Below are positions 33,818 to 42,248 of a stretch of 64,000 nt of DNA, in pieces. The translations under genes and the position numbers were made by a program. Numbering within the stretch: the first letter of the stretch is position 1; every line of letters starts with the position of its first letter. Below the pieces are notes generated by a model. The model was given only the letters and a program-made list of their open reading frames with translations. It ran no database searches and was not told the origin of the DNA. The DNA comes from Anaerolineae bacterium (lineage in GTDB: Bacteria; Chloroflexota; Anaerolineae; Aggregatilineales; Phototrophicaceae): assembly GCA_019912965.1 (NCBI GenBank), contig JAIOHM010000175.1:1-64000 (forward strand), in the 5' to 3' direction.

Positions 33818-35266
33818 TTACTTGGCATAGCTGTAGGTGCGAACGAGATGATCTTGCGGCTGATAAGCCGTTGGCGTCATCGTCTCGTCGCCATACAGTG
33901 TAACTGTGAAGGTACTCCCAAAACCAGACCGACTCTCTGCCTGAATAGTGCCTTGTTGTTTTTCGACCAGTGCCTTCGCAATCGCCAGCCCTAAGCCATA
34001 TCCACCTGTGCCATTTCGCGCTTGCTCAACCCGGTAGAAGCGTTGAAAAATATGAGCTACGTTCTCATGGTTTATTCCCACCCCGGTGTCACGCACACGG
34101 ATTTGAACATGGTTGCCGCACTGTTCAGCACATAACTCAACCTGCCCATGAGCCGGGGTGAACTTAAAAGCATTGTCCAGCAGGATCAGCAAAACCTGCT
34201 TGAGCGTATCCCGATTTGCTTTCACCTGTAGGTTCGTCAGGTAGCCAACCCGAAAGGTGCAGGATGGATGTAATCCTCTTGCCTGCCGCTCGATTTCAGC
34301 AAACAGCGAATCGAGGGACACCGATTCCAGCTTTACATCTGGTGCATACTCTGCCCGTGCCAGCGTCATCAAATCGTTCACCAGCCGGATCATGCGCTCA
34401 TTTTCATCGACAATATCGCTGAGCACAGCTTTGCGGTCATCCGGGGCAATCGGTGGTTCACGTTGAAGGAGGGCGATATTACCGCGCAGGGTTGCGAGAG
34501 GTGTTCGGAGTTCATGCGATGCATCTGCGATGAAAGACCGCTGTGCCTCAAGCGCCTGTGTTACATGTTGGTACGCGCTTTCTAGCGCCGCCAACATGCC
34601 GTTGAAAGTGGTGGCTAATCGCCCAACTTCATCTTGAGGCCCATGATATTTCACCCGCCGGTCAAAATTGCGTTCGTTTCCAATCTGTTGGGCTGTTCGT
34701 GTCAGGTGGTCAATCGGACGTAACGACATTCCCGCCATCAACCATCCGCCTCCTGTCGCCAAAATAAGAGTCAACATGCCGCCGACCACCAAAGCAGTTT
34801 GCAATGTTGCCAGAGCCTGTTCCTGTTCAGCTACCGAACGGGCAACTTGCAGAATCCCGATTATGCCGTTTTCACTGTTCACAGGCTGGCTATAAACCAG
34901 CATCGACGCACTATCCACCTGTGCAACTTCATAAATCGCTTGTCCATTTTGAATCTGTCGCAGACCATCATCGCTGAGGGGCAAGTTGTGATCCTTGAGG
35001 TTATCCGTTCGCCCCATGACATTGCCTTTGGAGTCGCACGCTTGCCAGTAGGTATTATCCATTCCAGTAGTGGGATTAGGCCATTGAATGTATGCCAGCG
35101 ACTGAACGTGGTTTTCATTCAGCCGCTGCATTTCTGCCGCCAGCGTATTTTCCATAAAAGTCCGCGTGGAATGTGCCATTGTCAGATACAGCACAACGCC
35201 GAAAACGCCAAGCGATACGCACAAAATCACACTGTAGAATACTGTCAGGCGAGATCGAATAGACAT
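33818..35266 (-). CDS. Sensor histidine kinase
   Basis: The 482-residue kinase has two membrane segments (residues 9-30 and 158-175) around an extracytoplasmic domain of about 125 residues. HAMP and HisKA follow, with phosphorylated His251 in IADASHELRTPLATL. The HATPase has LLDNAFKFTP, DTGVGI and GYGLGLAIAK. I chose ATG 35266 because GAGGTG lies just before it, overlapping the response-regulator stop at 35274. The signal is unknown; the divergent DUF305 partner suggests metal, perhaps copper. Confidence 0.9.
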   Translation of the reverse strand: MSIRSRLTVFYSVILCVSLGVFGVVLYLTMAHSTRTFMENTLAAEMQRLNENHVQSLAYIQWPNPTTGMDNTYWQACDSKGNVMGRTDNLKDHNLPLSDDGLRQIQNGQAIYEVAQVDSASMLVYSQPVNSENGIIGILQVARSVAEQEQALATLQTALVVGGMLTLILATGGGWLMAGMSLRPIDHLTRTAQQIGNERNFDRRVKYHGPQDEVGRLATTFNGMLAALESAYQHVTQALEAQRSFIADASHELRTPLATLRGNIALLQREPPIAPDDRKAVLSDIVDENERMIRLVNDLMTLARAEYAPDVKLESVSLDSLFAEIERQARGLHPSCTFRVGYLTNLQVKANRDTLKQVLLILLDNAFKFTPAHGQVELCAEQCGNHVQIRVRDTGVGINHENVAHIFQRFYRVEQARNGTGGYGLGLAIAKALVEKQQGTIQAESRSGFGSTFTVTLYGDETMTPTAYQPQDHLVRTYSYAK

Positions 35267-35273
35267 GAACACC

Positions 35274-35954
35274 TCAATCGGATTGTTGACGCAATACATA
35301 GCCGACGCCCCGAACCGTTTGGATCAGGCGGGCCTCGTCGCTGGATTCTAACTTGGTGCGTAAATGGCCGATGGTTACTTCCAGCACATTACCATCCCCG
35401 CCAAAATCATATCCCCAGATGTCCTGAAGAATCCGTTCGCGTTGGAGGACGCGGCGGGGCTGCCGCATGAGGTACAAGAGCAGATCATATTCTTTTGGAC
35501 TGAGTGAGATTAACCGTTCGCCCCGCCGCACATCGCGCGTTATCGGATCGAGCGAGAGATCGCCATACATCAGGGTTTTTTCAATATCGGCAGTTTCCGA
35601 ACGCCGCAGCAGTGCCCGGATGCGCGCCAGCAGTTCGCCGGGTTCAAACGGTTTCACCAGATAATCATCCGCGCCGCTGTCCAAACCGAGAATCCGGTCT
35701 TCGAGCGCATCCCGCGCTGTCAGCATAATGATCGGGATGTGGTCGGCTTTGCTCACCCGCCGTGCTACTTCCAGGCCATCCAATCGTGGCATCAGCCAAT
35801 CCAGCACAATTACATCCGGCTGATGCTGCTGTGCCTGCGAAAGCGCCTGTTCGCCATCCATTGCCACCAGTACATCATAGCCTTCATAAAGCAGCGTCCG
35901 GCGCAGCATATCGATCACTTTTTGATTATCGTCAACGATCAGTATGGTTGGCAT
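35274..35954 (-). CDS. OmpR/PhoB-family response regulator
   Basis: The 226-residue regulator has a receiver domain with phosphorylated Asp52 in VIVLDWLMPRLDG and Lys near 102 in YLVKPFEPGE. A winged-helix domain follows, with LSPKEYDLLLYLM and TVRGVGYVLR. The start ATG 35954 is favoured because GAGGGG lies six bases before it, whereas the ATG at 35960 would abut this site. It pairs with the kinase at 33818. The 11-bp direct repeats in the upstream gap are a classic binding pattern for this family. Confidence 0.93.
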   Translation of the reverse strand: MPTILIVDDNQKVIDMLRRTLLYEGYDVLVAMDGEQALSQAQQHQPDVIVLDWLMPRLDGLEVARRVSKADHIPIIMLTARDALEDRILGLDSGADDYLVKPFEPGELLARIRALLRRSETADIEKTLMYGDLSLDPITRDVRRGERLISLSPKEYDLLLYLMRQPRRVLQRERILQDIWGYDFGGDGNVLEVTIGHLRTKLESSDEARLIQTVRGVGYVLRQQSD

Positions 35955-36021
35955 AAACATCCCCTCAACCTCTGAAGCCGACTAAGCTACCACTATTCTA
36001 TAATAGGGGTCTGAGGGCAGC

Positions 36022-36061
36022 CTGAAAATTTGCTGAAATCCGCTTTCAGCAATTCTTCAGC
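36022..36061. promoter_or_regulatory. Mirror-image 11-bp-period operator for the response regulator
   Basis: CTGAAA occurs at 36022 and 36033, and TTCAGC at 36045 and 36056. Each pair is 11 bp apart, and the two pairs are inverted. The central arms TTGCTGAAA and TTTCAGCAA (36030-36052) form a perfect 9-bp inverted repeat. It lies in the 227-bp gap between the regulator and the DUF3105 gene. Confidence 0.75.
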
Positions 36062-36181
36062 TTTTTGAAAGCAATTTTTTATCAAGCCGTCAGCCTCTTT
36101 TCAGACTAAACACACAGCCTTCTCAGCATGGTGTGGAAAACTTTGAGCCTATCTCAAAAATCCATAATTGAAAGGCTGCGT

Positions 36182-36814
36182 ATGACAAACAAACGTCGTA
36201 CAACCTCGACTAATCCGGCTGTTTCCAACAAGAAGCCGAGTCGCTTTTCCGACTGGCTGACCACCGAACGTCTCATCATTGGTGGGAGTTTGGGTCTAAC
36301 CGCTGTCATCATTGGTGTTATTGTGGTGATTTCAGGACAGCGAAATTATGTGACAAATGCAGTTATCGATGGTATCCAGATTATCAGTGGATTGGTCGCT
36401 ACACATACTGATGCAGCCGTCGAGTATCCGCAAACGCCTCCAGCGGGTGGGCCGCATAATGCGGTTTGGCAAACCTGTGGTGTGTATGTGGAACCGCTTG
36501 TCAATGAACATGCTGTACATTCGCTGGAACATGGTGCGGTCTGGATCACCTATCAACCTGATTTGCCTGCCGACCAGTTGCAAACCCTGCAAGACCTGAC
36601 GCGGCGCGGAACGCATCGTCTCCTCAGCCCGTATCCCGGCATTGACAGCCCGATTGTCGTGTCTGCGTGGGGGTATCAACTGCATTTGGAACGTGCGGAT
36701 GATCCACGCTTAGGATTGTTCATCGCCAAATATGAACAAGGCCCTTCCACACCGGAATTAGGCGCGACGTGCAGCGGTGGCGAAACCCGTACCGTCGCTC
36801 AACTATCCCAATGA
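36182..36814 (+). CDS. DUF3105 membrane-anchored protein
   Basis: The 210-residue protein has an N-terminal basic region, one membrane segment (LIIGGSLGLTAVIIGVIVVI near residue 30) and an extracytoplasmic DUF3105 domain. Conserved sites are GPHNAVWQTCGVY and NEHAVHSLEHGAVWITY, with His and Glu residues that could bind a metal. The ATG 36182 is chosen because GAAAGG lies about 7 bases before. The DUF305 gene overlaps its stop by 4 bp. Function unknown; these two families often occur together and relate to copper. Confidence 0.82.
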   Translation: MTNKRRTTSTNPAVSNKKPSRFSDWLTTERLIIGGSLGLTAVIIGVIVVISGQRNYVTNAVIDGIQIISGLVATHTDAAVEYPQTPPAGGPHNAVWQTCGVYVEPLVNEHAVHSLEHGAVWITYQPDLPADQLQTLQDLTRRGTHRLLSPYPGIDSPIVVSAWGYQLHLERADDPRLGLFIAKYEQGPSTPELGATCSGGETRTVAQLSQ

Positions 36815-37440
36815 TGACCAGTGTGCCACCAGAGCGACCGTTAGTGGTTGTGCCGGATGGGCAGCGCCGTATGATTGCGGCGCTGCCCATCCTTGCTGGG
36901 ATGGCGCTTTTTGCGCTGGTGATTGTTTTCTGGCTTAACCGGGATGCTGCCCCTGTGGAAAACTCGTCGGAAGCTGGGTTTGCGCGGGACATGATTGTGC
37001 ATCATAGTCAGGCGGTCGAAATGACGCTGCTGCTTTATGACCGTACCGATGATCCAACCCTGCGATCTATTGCGCTGGACATGCTGCTCGCCCAACAGAA
37101 TCAGATTGGGCAGATGCAGGGCTGGCTTTACCTCTGGAATATCCCGATTGCCAGCACTGACTTGCCAATGACGTGGATGGGAATGCCGACAGAAGGTTTA
37201 ATGCCCGGTATGGCGACTGATGAGCAAATTGTCCAACTGCGCGCATCGACAGGCTCGGAAGCCGACCGTCTGTTTATCCAGTTGATGATTCCGCATCATC
37301 AATCTGGCATTCATATGGCTGAAGCCATTATCAACCAGACGAATATTCCCGCTGTGCAAAATCTGGCACGCTCGGTTATCGAATCGCAGCAGCGTGAAAT
37401 TGATGAACTGGAATTGATTCTGGCGGAGCTACTGTTGTAA
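36811..37440 (+). CDS. DUF305-family His-rich membrane protein
   Basis: A 209-residue protein with one membrane segment (ILAGMALFALVIVFW) and two similar helical halves carrying conserved histidines: FARDMIVHHSQAVEMTLL and QLMIPHHQSGIHMAEAI. It is a ferritin-like four-helix domain that is reported to bind copper in relatives. The start overlaps the DUF3105 stop as ATGA, so translation is coupled. The stop region overlaps the convergent M20 gene by 12 bp. Confidence 0.87.
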   Translation: MMTSVPPERPLVVVPDGQRRMIAALPILAGMALFALVIVFWLNRDAAPVENSSEAGFARDMIVHHSQAVEMTLLLYDRTDDPTLRSIALDMLLAQQNQIGQMQGWLYLWNIPIASTDLPMTWMGMPTEGLMPGMATDEQIVQLRASTGSEADRLFIQLMIPHHQSGIHMAEAIINQTNIPAVQNLARSVIESQQREIDELELILAELLL

Positions 37441-38607
37441 CAGTCGGCAGGCGGTTTCTGCCAGAATGGTTGCCCCAATGGGCAGTGCCGCCTCGTCCAG
37501 ATCAAAAACCGGACTATGGAAGGGGCGGTGCATCGTGTCCAACTTGGTTCCCAGACTGAAGATTGCACCCGGTACTTGCCGCGCCATGAAGCTGAAATCT
37601 TCCGCTCCCATGCTTGGTTCATCCGGGAACAACGCATTTTCCCCCAACAGGTCTTGTGCGACCCTTTGGATAACGTCCGAAACTTTGGGATCGTTATAAG
37701 TAGCTGGATAGCCCTTCTGGATATGGAGTTGGTAGTCTCCGCCTAGCGCCCTCGCCACACCGAAAGCCCGTTCCAGTTCGTCCAATAACTGTTGGCGGGT
37801 TTCCTCGTCATAACTGCGAATCGTGCCGTTTAGCTTGACTTCCGCCGGGATCACGTTGTTGGCCTCGCCTGCATGGATTTTGCCCAGTGAAATAATCGCT
37901 GGACGAACCGGATTGATTCGCCGTGCCCGGATTCCATAGATGGCATTAATCACCTGTGCAGCGATAAAAATCGGGTCAACCGTTTGATGTGGATATGCGC
38001 CATGTCCGCCTTCGCCTGTGACAATCGCCTCAAACGAATCCACTGCCGCATAGTAATAACCGGGAATCATGGCGATTTGTCCGGTTGGGATAGCCGTTTC
38101 AACGTGCAGTGCAATCACTGCGTCCAGTCCATCCAGCGCGCCATCATCAATCATACGCGGCGCGCCGCTTTTACCCTCGTCATCTTCATCTTCTTCCGAG
38201 GGCTGAAACAGCAATCGGATTTCTCCCGGCGGACGTTCGGGCATCTGGCTCAAAATCCGTGCTACACCCAGCAGCATCGCTGTATGGGCATCATGACCAC
38301 AGGCGTGCATCTTATCCGGTATTTGTGAGGCATACGGCACATCGTTGGCTTCCTGAAGCGGCAGCGCATCCATATCCGCGCGGATTCCAATGGCGGGACG
38401 GCCTTCGCCAATATGAGCGACGACGCCTGTTTTTCCGATGCCTGTTTCTACTTCCAGTCCTAATTCGCGCAGCGAATCCGCCACCAATCGCGCCGTACGG
38501 AATTCCTGAAAGCTGAGTTCAGGATTCATATGTATATCGCGCCGCCATGCCGTCAAATCCGGTTGCAAATCCCGCGCCCGTTCATGAATGTGTTCGAGTG
38601 TGGTCAT
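37429..38607 (-). CDS. M20-family amidohydrolase (aminoacylase-like)
   Basis: The 392-residue metal-dependent hydrolase has GIRADMDALPL, MHACGHDAHTAMLLG and HGAYPHQTVDPI, matching the hippurate/indoleacetyl-amino-acid hydrolase subgroup. It cleaves the amide bond of N-acyl amino acids. Its ATG overlaps the dehydrogenase stop by 4 bp, so it is the last gene of that operon. A role in the sugar importer pathway is unclear; a deacylase for an amino sugar is possible. Confidence 0.87.
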   Translation of the reverse strand: MTTLEHIHERARDLQPDLTAWRRDIHMNPELSFQEFRTARLVADSLRELGLEVETGIGKTGVVAHIGEGRPAIGIRADMDALPLQEANDVPYASQIPDKMHACGHDAHTAMLLGVARILSQMPERPPGEIRLLFQPSEEDEDDEGKSGAPRMIDDGALDGLDAVIALHVETAIPTGQIAMIPGYYYAAVDSFEAIVTGEGGHGAYPHQTVDPIFIAAQVINAIYGIRARRINPVRPAIISLGKIHAGEANNVIPAEVKLNGTIRSYDEETRQQLLDELERAFGVARALGGDYQLHIQKGYPATYNDPKVSDVIQRVAQDLLGENALFPDEPSMGAEDFSFMARQVPGAIFSLGTKLDTMHRPFHSPVFDLDEAALPIGATILAETACRLLQQ

Positions 38608-39656
38608 AGGCTGGGCGTCACGATCACTTTACGGGCTTGATCGCGGTTATCGCGGGCGGTCAGCATGGCCCGTTCAATCTCTTCTAAACCAAAATGATGT
38701 GAGACCAATGTTGCCCCCAAAGTCGGATAGGTAGAAAGCCAGCGAACACTTTCCAATGCATGAACACCCGGCCATGCGTGGGATGCCCGCAGCGAATATT
38801 TCTGAAAATGAAATTTGTCCGCATCCAATTGGATAATCGCTCGTTTGTCCCATGCGATGCCAATGTAAGCGATGACTCCGCCAAATGCTGCCGCTTCAAT
38901 TGCTTCGGGCAGTGTTTCCGGTGGGGCAGTCACCAGTATTTTATCGGGTTTACGCGCGCCGAAGTCATATTGCATCAGTGGTTTTTGATCGACGGGGATA
39001 AGGGTATCTGCGCCGAGCGTTAATCCAGCTTCCATCCGCCCTTTAGACGAAGCCATGCGCCCTGCCAGATAAATCCGTTCTGCGCCTGCCTGTTTTGCCA
39101 GAAATACTGCGCCCAATCCCAGCGGCCCCGGCCCGATCACCAGCACATGATCGCCTGACTGTACTTCAGCCACTTTGACCAGATCAACACATACGCCCAA
39201 CGGCTCAACCAAACTGGCTTGATCGAAAGGCAGACGGTCAGGGATTTGCACCGCGCATTGTTCTGGCGTGAGCAGCAGTTGGCTGAATCCCATCGCTGGG
39301 AAATCCCAATAACTGATCGGACTCATGCACAGATCGAATCGACCACGACCATAAGGGCGTGGCAAACAGGATGCACATTTGCCACACGGCGCGGAACTAT
39401 CCACCGCGATTCGGTCGCCTGCTTTGAAGCGTGTTACCCCTTCGCCAACTTCGCGCACCACCCCCGCAACCTCGTGCCCAAACGACTGCCAATTTGTCGC
39501 CGTCCGATCAGCGATGTGTTGGTCAGTGCCGCAAATGCCGCAGGCTTTCACCTCGACCAGCAGTTGACCGGACGCGGGCGAAGTAAGCGGAATATCACGG
39601 ACTTCAAATTGCCACGCCGATTTCACGTAAGCGGCGCGTGTTGAATATGCATTCAT
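38604..39656 (-). CDS. Zinc-dependent alcohol/sugar dehydrogenase
   Basis: This MDR-family protein (about 350 residues) has the catalytic zinc motif CGICGTDQH, GHEVAGVVREVGEG, and structural zinc cysteines in CGKCASCLPRPYG. The Rossmann loop is VIGPGPLGLG. It would oxidise a sugar alcohol with NAD(P). I take ATG 39656; an in-frame TTG at 39683 would add nine residues. It lies between an EthD-like gene and the M20 gene. Confidence 0.85.
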   Translation of the reverse strand: MNAYSTRAAYVKSAWQFEVRDIPLTSPASGQLLVEVKACGICGTDQHIADRTATNWQSFGHEVAGVVREVGEGVTRFKAGDRIAVDSSAPCGKCASCLPRPYGRGRFDLCMSPISYWDFPAMGFSQLLLTPEQCAVQIPDRLPFDQASLVEPLGVCVDLVKVAEVQSGDHVLVIGPGPLGLGAVFLAKQAGAERIYLAGRMASSKGRMEAGLTLGADTLIPVDQKPLMQYDFGARKPDKILVTAPPETLPEAIEAAAFGGVIAYIGIAWDKRAIIQLDADKFHFQKYSLRASHAWPGVHALESVRWLSTYPTLGATLVSHHFGLEEIERAMLTARDNRDQARKVIVTPSL

Positions 39657-39706
39657 AGCAATATAACTTTCACTTTTGGGCAATATTCGGTTGATTATAC
39701 CGCCCG

Positions 39707-39730
39707 CTGATGGCTGACGGCTGATCGTTA
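39707..39730. repeat. 7-bp-period repeat before the dehydrogenase gene
   Basis: CTGA recurs at 39707, 39714 and 39721, directly before the stop of the EthD-like gene (39735). Only three units are seen. Confidence 0.5.
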
Positions 39731-39734
39731 AAAG

Positions 39735-40061
39735 TTACTGTGGCGTTTGCCCGCCCGTTTCCTCATAAACTTCCGCGAAAAACGCCTGATACGTTCCTAC
39801 CACGAAGCGTCTGCCGAGTTCTGCCCCGGCTTCTTGCCCCGCAGGAGAACGCAGCGAGGCTTCCAGTGTTTCTTTGCTGTCGAAGTAAACTTCCAGAATG
39901 CGGTAGTAGGGTGGTTCGCCCGCTGGACTGCCCAGCACATTGACGACCTGCCGCCGTTGAATATCCGGCATCCGTTCAATCAATGCCAACAAATCGTTAT
40001 AGGCATTCTCAAACATACTCAGACTACGCGGCTTCTGAAAGCCTATCATGAACTTGACCAT
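39735..40061 (-). CDS. EthD-family small protein
   Basis: The 108-residue ferredoxin-like barrel starts MVKFMIGFQKPRSLSMFENA. It has ILEVYFDSKETLEASLRSPA and ends FFAEVYEE, as in EthD-domain proteins. These are small dimeric proteins of unclear function, often near oxidoreductases. The stop of the upstream permease is one base before its ATG. Confidence 0.75.
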   Translation of the reverse strand: MVKFMIGFQKPRSLSMFENAYNDLLALIERMPDIQRRQVVNVLGSPAGEPPYYRILEVYFDSKETLEASLRSPAGQEAGAELGRRFVVGTYQAFFAEVYEETGGQTPQ

Positions 40062-40062
40062 A

Positions 40063-40965
40063 CTACTTATCTCTTGAAAGTTGAAACCCACTCATAAATT
40101 GCTTTTGCAGCAGAATGAACACCAGAATCGGCGGAATACTGGCGATAACTGCGCCCATCATCAACGGCCCGTACACCAGCGATGCATCGCCGCCGATCAG
40201 TGTACGTAAGCCTTGCTGTACCACCTGCCGGGATTGATCGCGCATGATGAACACCGGCCAGATATACATATTCCAGACGTATACAAACTGGATGACAGCC
40301 AGCGCGCCAATCGTGTTCCAGCTAATCGGAACCAACACCCGGAACAGAAATTGGAGTGGTGTAGCCCCATCCAACTGTGCCGCTTCGGAAAGTTCCGCCG
40401 GGATGTTGGCGAAGTGCTGACGGAATAAAAATGTCCCGGTGGCGCTGGCGAGGAACGGCACAATCAGCGCCATATAGGTATTGCCCCAGCCCAGCGTGTT
40501 GACAAAACGGTACAGCGCCAGAATCAGAATTTCCGTCGGCATCATCAGGGTAATCAGCACAAAGCCGAACACAAGCCACTTGCCCGGAAATTTGAAGTAC
40601 ACGAACGCCAAACCGGAAAGCAGCGAAAGAATCGTTTTACCCACGGTCACGGCAATAGCGATGAAGATGGTGTTGAAGATATAGGTGTGTAGATTGCGAT
40701 TATTGATGACGATATTCCAGTTGTCCGCAAACGATGTGCCGGGGATGAACTTATAAGCAAAAACTTCGCCCTGACTCTGCGTACTGACGATGATGGCATA
40801 AAACAGCGGAAAACCAATGATGATGCACGCAATCCACAAAATGATGTGAGCATACCAGCGTTCTGGAACCCATGCGGGGCGGCGGCGCGGTGCAGCTTGT
40901 ATGGCAGTTCGTGTTACTGCTTCAGTCGATCCGGCGGTAATTGTCGTAGGGTTTTCACGCTCCAT
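40063..40965 (-). CDS. MalG-type sugar ABC transporter permease
   Basis: The 300-residue BPD_transp_1 permease has about six membrane segments. The cytoplasmic coupling motif EAAQLDGATPLQFLFRVLVP is near residue 190, as in MalG-like proteins. It overlaps the MalF-type gene by 11 bp. With the protein from 40955 it forms the channel for the binding protein from 42249. No ATPase gene lies in this cluster, so one must be shared. Confidence 0.88.
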   Translation of the reverse strand: MERENPTTITAGSTEAVTRTAIQAAPRRRPAWVPERWYAHIILWIACIIIGFPLFYAIIVSTQSQGEVFAYKFIPGTSFADNWNIVINNRNLHTYIFNTIFIAIAVTVGKTILSLLSGLAFVYFKFPGKWLVFGFVLITLMMPTEILILALYRFVNTLGWGNTYMALIVPFLASATGTFLFRQHFANIPAELSEAAQLDGATPLQFLFRVLVPISWNTIGALAVIQFVYVWNMYIWPVFIMRDQSRQVVQQGLRTLIGGDASLVYGPLMMGAVIASIPPILVFILLQKQFMSGFQLSRDK

Positions 40966-42172
40966 AATTCACCCGGCTTCCTTGTGTTCGGAATTGGAAG
41001 ATTGTCAGGCCAATCACCATCACGAACAGCACAATCGACTGCGCCGCCCCTTTGCCCAGATCATTATTCACAATACCGACCTCATAAATGCGGTACATCA
41101 GCGTGGTGGTAGATTTTAATGGGCCGCCACTCGTTAGGTAATCAATCGTGCCGAATGTTTCAAAGAACGCATACGTCAGGTTGGTGATAACCAGAAAGAA
41201 GGTAATTGGCGAAAGCAGCGGAAAGACCACATGCCGAAAGCGTTGAAACACATTCGCGCCGTCGATAGCAGCCGATTCCTGCAAATCCTTTGGCACATTC
41301 TGCAATCCAGCAATGTAAAACAGCACATTGAAACCCATCGACTTCCACACACTGGCGATAATGACTGCCCAGGGTGCGGCATAGGGGTCGTTCAGCCACC
41401 CCACACCCATGCCTATTGTCCCTTCCAGAAAATAATTAATGATGCCGCCCGCCGGATTGAACATCAGCAGGAAAATAATGCCCGCCACTACCGGGGAAAT
41501 TGCATACGGCCAGATCAACAATGTGCGATAAATGCGCGCTCCGAAAAGTGGTTGATAGGCCATCGTCGCTACTAGCAGCGCCAGCACCAATCCGATGATG
41601 ACAATCGCCAGTCCCAACCCGATAGTGATGCCAATTGTGCGAATATAATCCGGGTCAACAATCAGGCTGGTGAAGTTATCCAGACACACAAATGCGGTGC
41701 GCCGCGCGCCGAGTCGAGCCAGCAGTGTCGAAAGCCGGAAGGTTTCTATCGATGGATAGTACAGGAATAGTGCCAGAATGGTGATGGTCGGCGCCAGCAA
41801 AAAGATGGGCATCACGCGACTTTTGAACAGCCCTTGCTGGGATACTTCAACAGTCTGGATTGGGTTACGGTGTTGTGCCCACAATCCGGCTGCCCATGCC
41901 AGTGGCCACAGAACCACGACCAATCCAACCCCGATCAGCATAACGCCCAGCAGTTGGTCAAGTGCATCAATCTGATACACAGCTTCCGGGTCAGGGTTGA
42001 ACATGCAGAATTCAAGCGGCAGCATGAAGATCAGTGGGGCAATGGCACCAGCCAACGCGCCAATTCCTGTGCCTAAGTATGGACGCAATCCCAGCCTGCG
42101 GAAGGTAAAAGTCAGGAAACCGCCGCCGATCAGCGCCCCAATAAGGACAATTAAAAACGGAGAAGCGGACAT
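40955..42172 (-). CDS. MalF-type permease with N-terminal membrane extension
   Basis: The 405-residue permease contains the coupling motif ESAAIDGANVFQRFRHVVFP near residue 310. Family members normally have about 290 residues; this one has about 100 extra at the N-terminus, with three hydrophobic segments (such as PFLIVLIGALIGGGFLTF). The extension is not recognised. The permease core starts near FKSRVMPIFLLAPTITILAL. Confidence 0.86.
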   Translation of the reverse strand: MSASPFLIVLIGALIGGGFLTFTFRRLGLRPYLGTGIGALAGAIAPLIFMLPLEFCMFNPDPEAVYQIDALDQLLGVMLIGVGLVVVLWPLAWAAGLWAQHRNPIQTVEVSQQGLFKSRVMPIFLLAPTITILALFLYYPSIETFRLSTLLARLGARRTAFVCLDNFTSLIVDPDYIRTIGITIGLGLAIVIIGLVLALLVATMAYQPLFGARIYRTLLIWPYAISPVVAGIIFLLMFNPAGGIINYFLEGTIGMGVGWLNDPYAAPWAVIIASVWKSMGFNVLFYIAGLQNVPKDLQESAAIDGANVFQRFRHVVFPLLSPITFFLVITNLTYAFFETFGTIDYLTSGGPLKSTTTLMYRIYEVGIVNNDLGKGAAQSIVLFVMVIGLTIFQFRTQGSRVNYGA

Positions 42173-42198
42173 AAAAACACTTGCCCTCGAAATAAGTA

Positions 42199-42221
42199 GG
42201 GGAGGGTCTGTGACCCTCCCC
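42199..42221 (-). terminator. Perfect hairpin between binding-protein and permease genes
   Basis: GGGGAGGGTC (42199-42208) pairs perfectly with GACCCTCCCC (42212-42221), 10 bp, loop of 3. It lies in the 76-bp gap after the binding-protein stop (42249). It lacks a T-run. A hairpin here would limit transcription into the permease genes or protect the binding-protein mRNA. Confidence 0.65.
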
Positions 42222-42248
42222 CAATATAACCTACTTTACAACCGCTAA

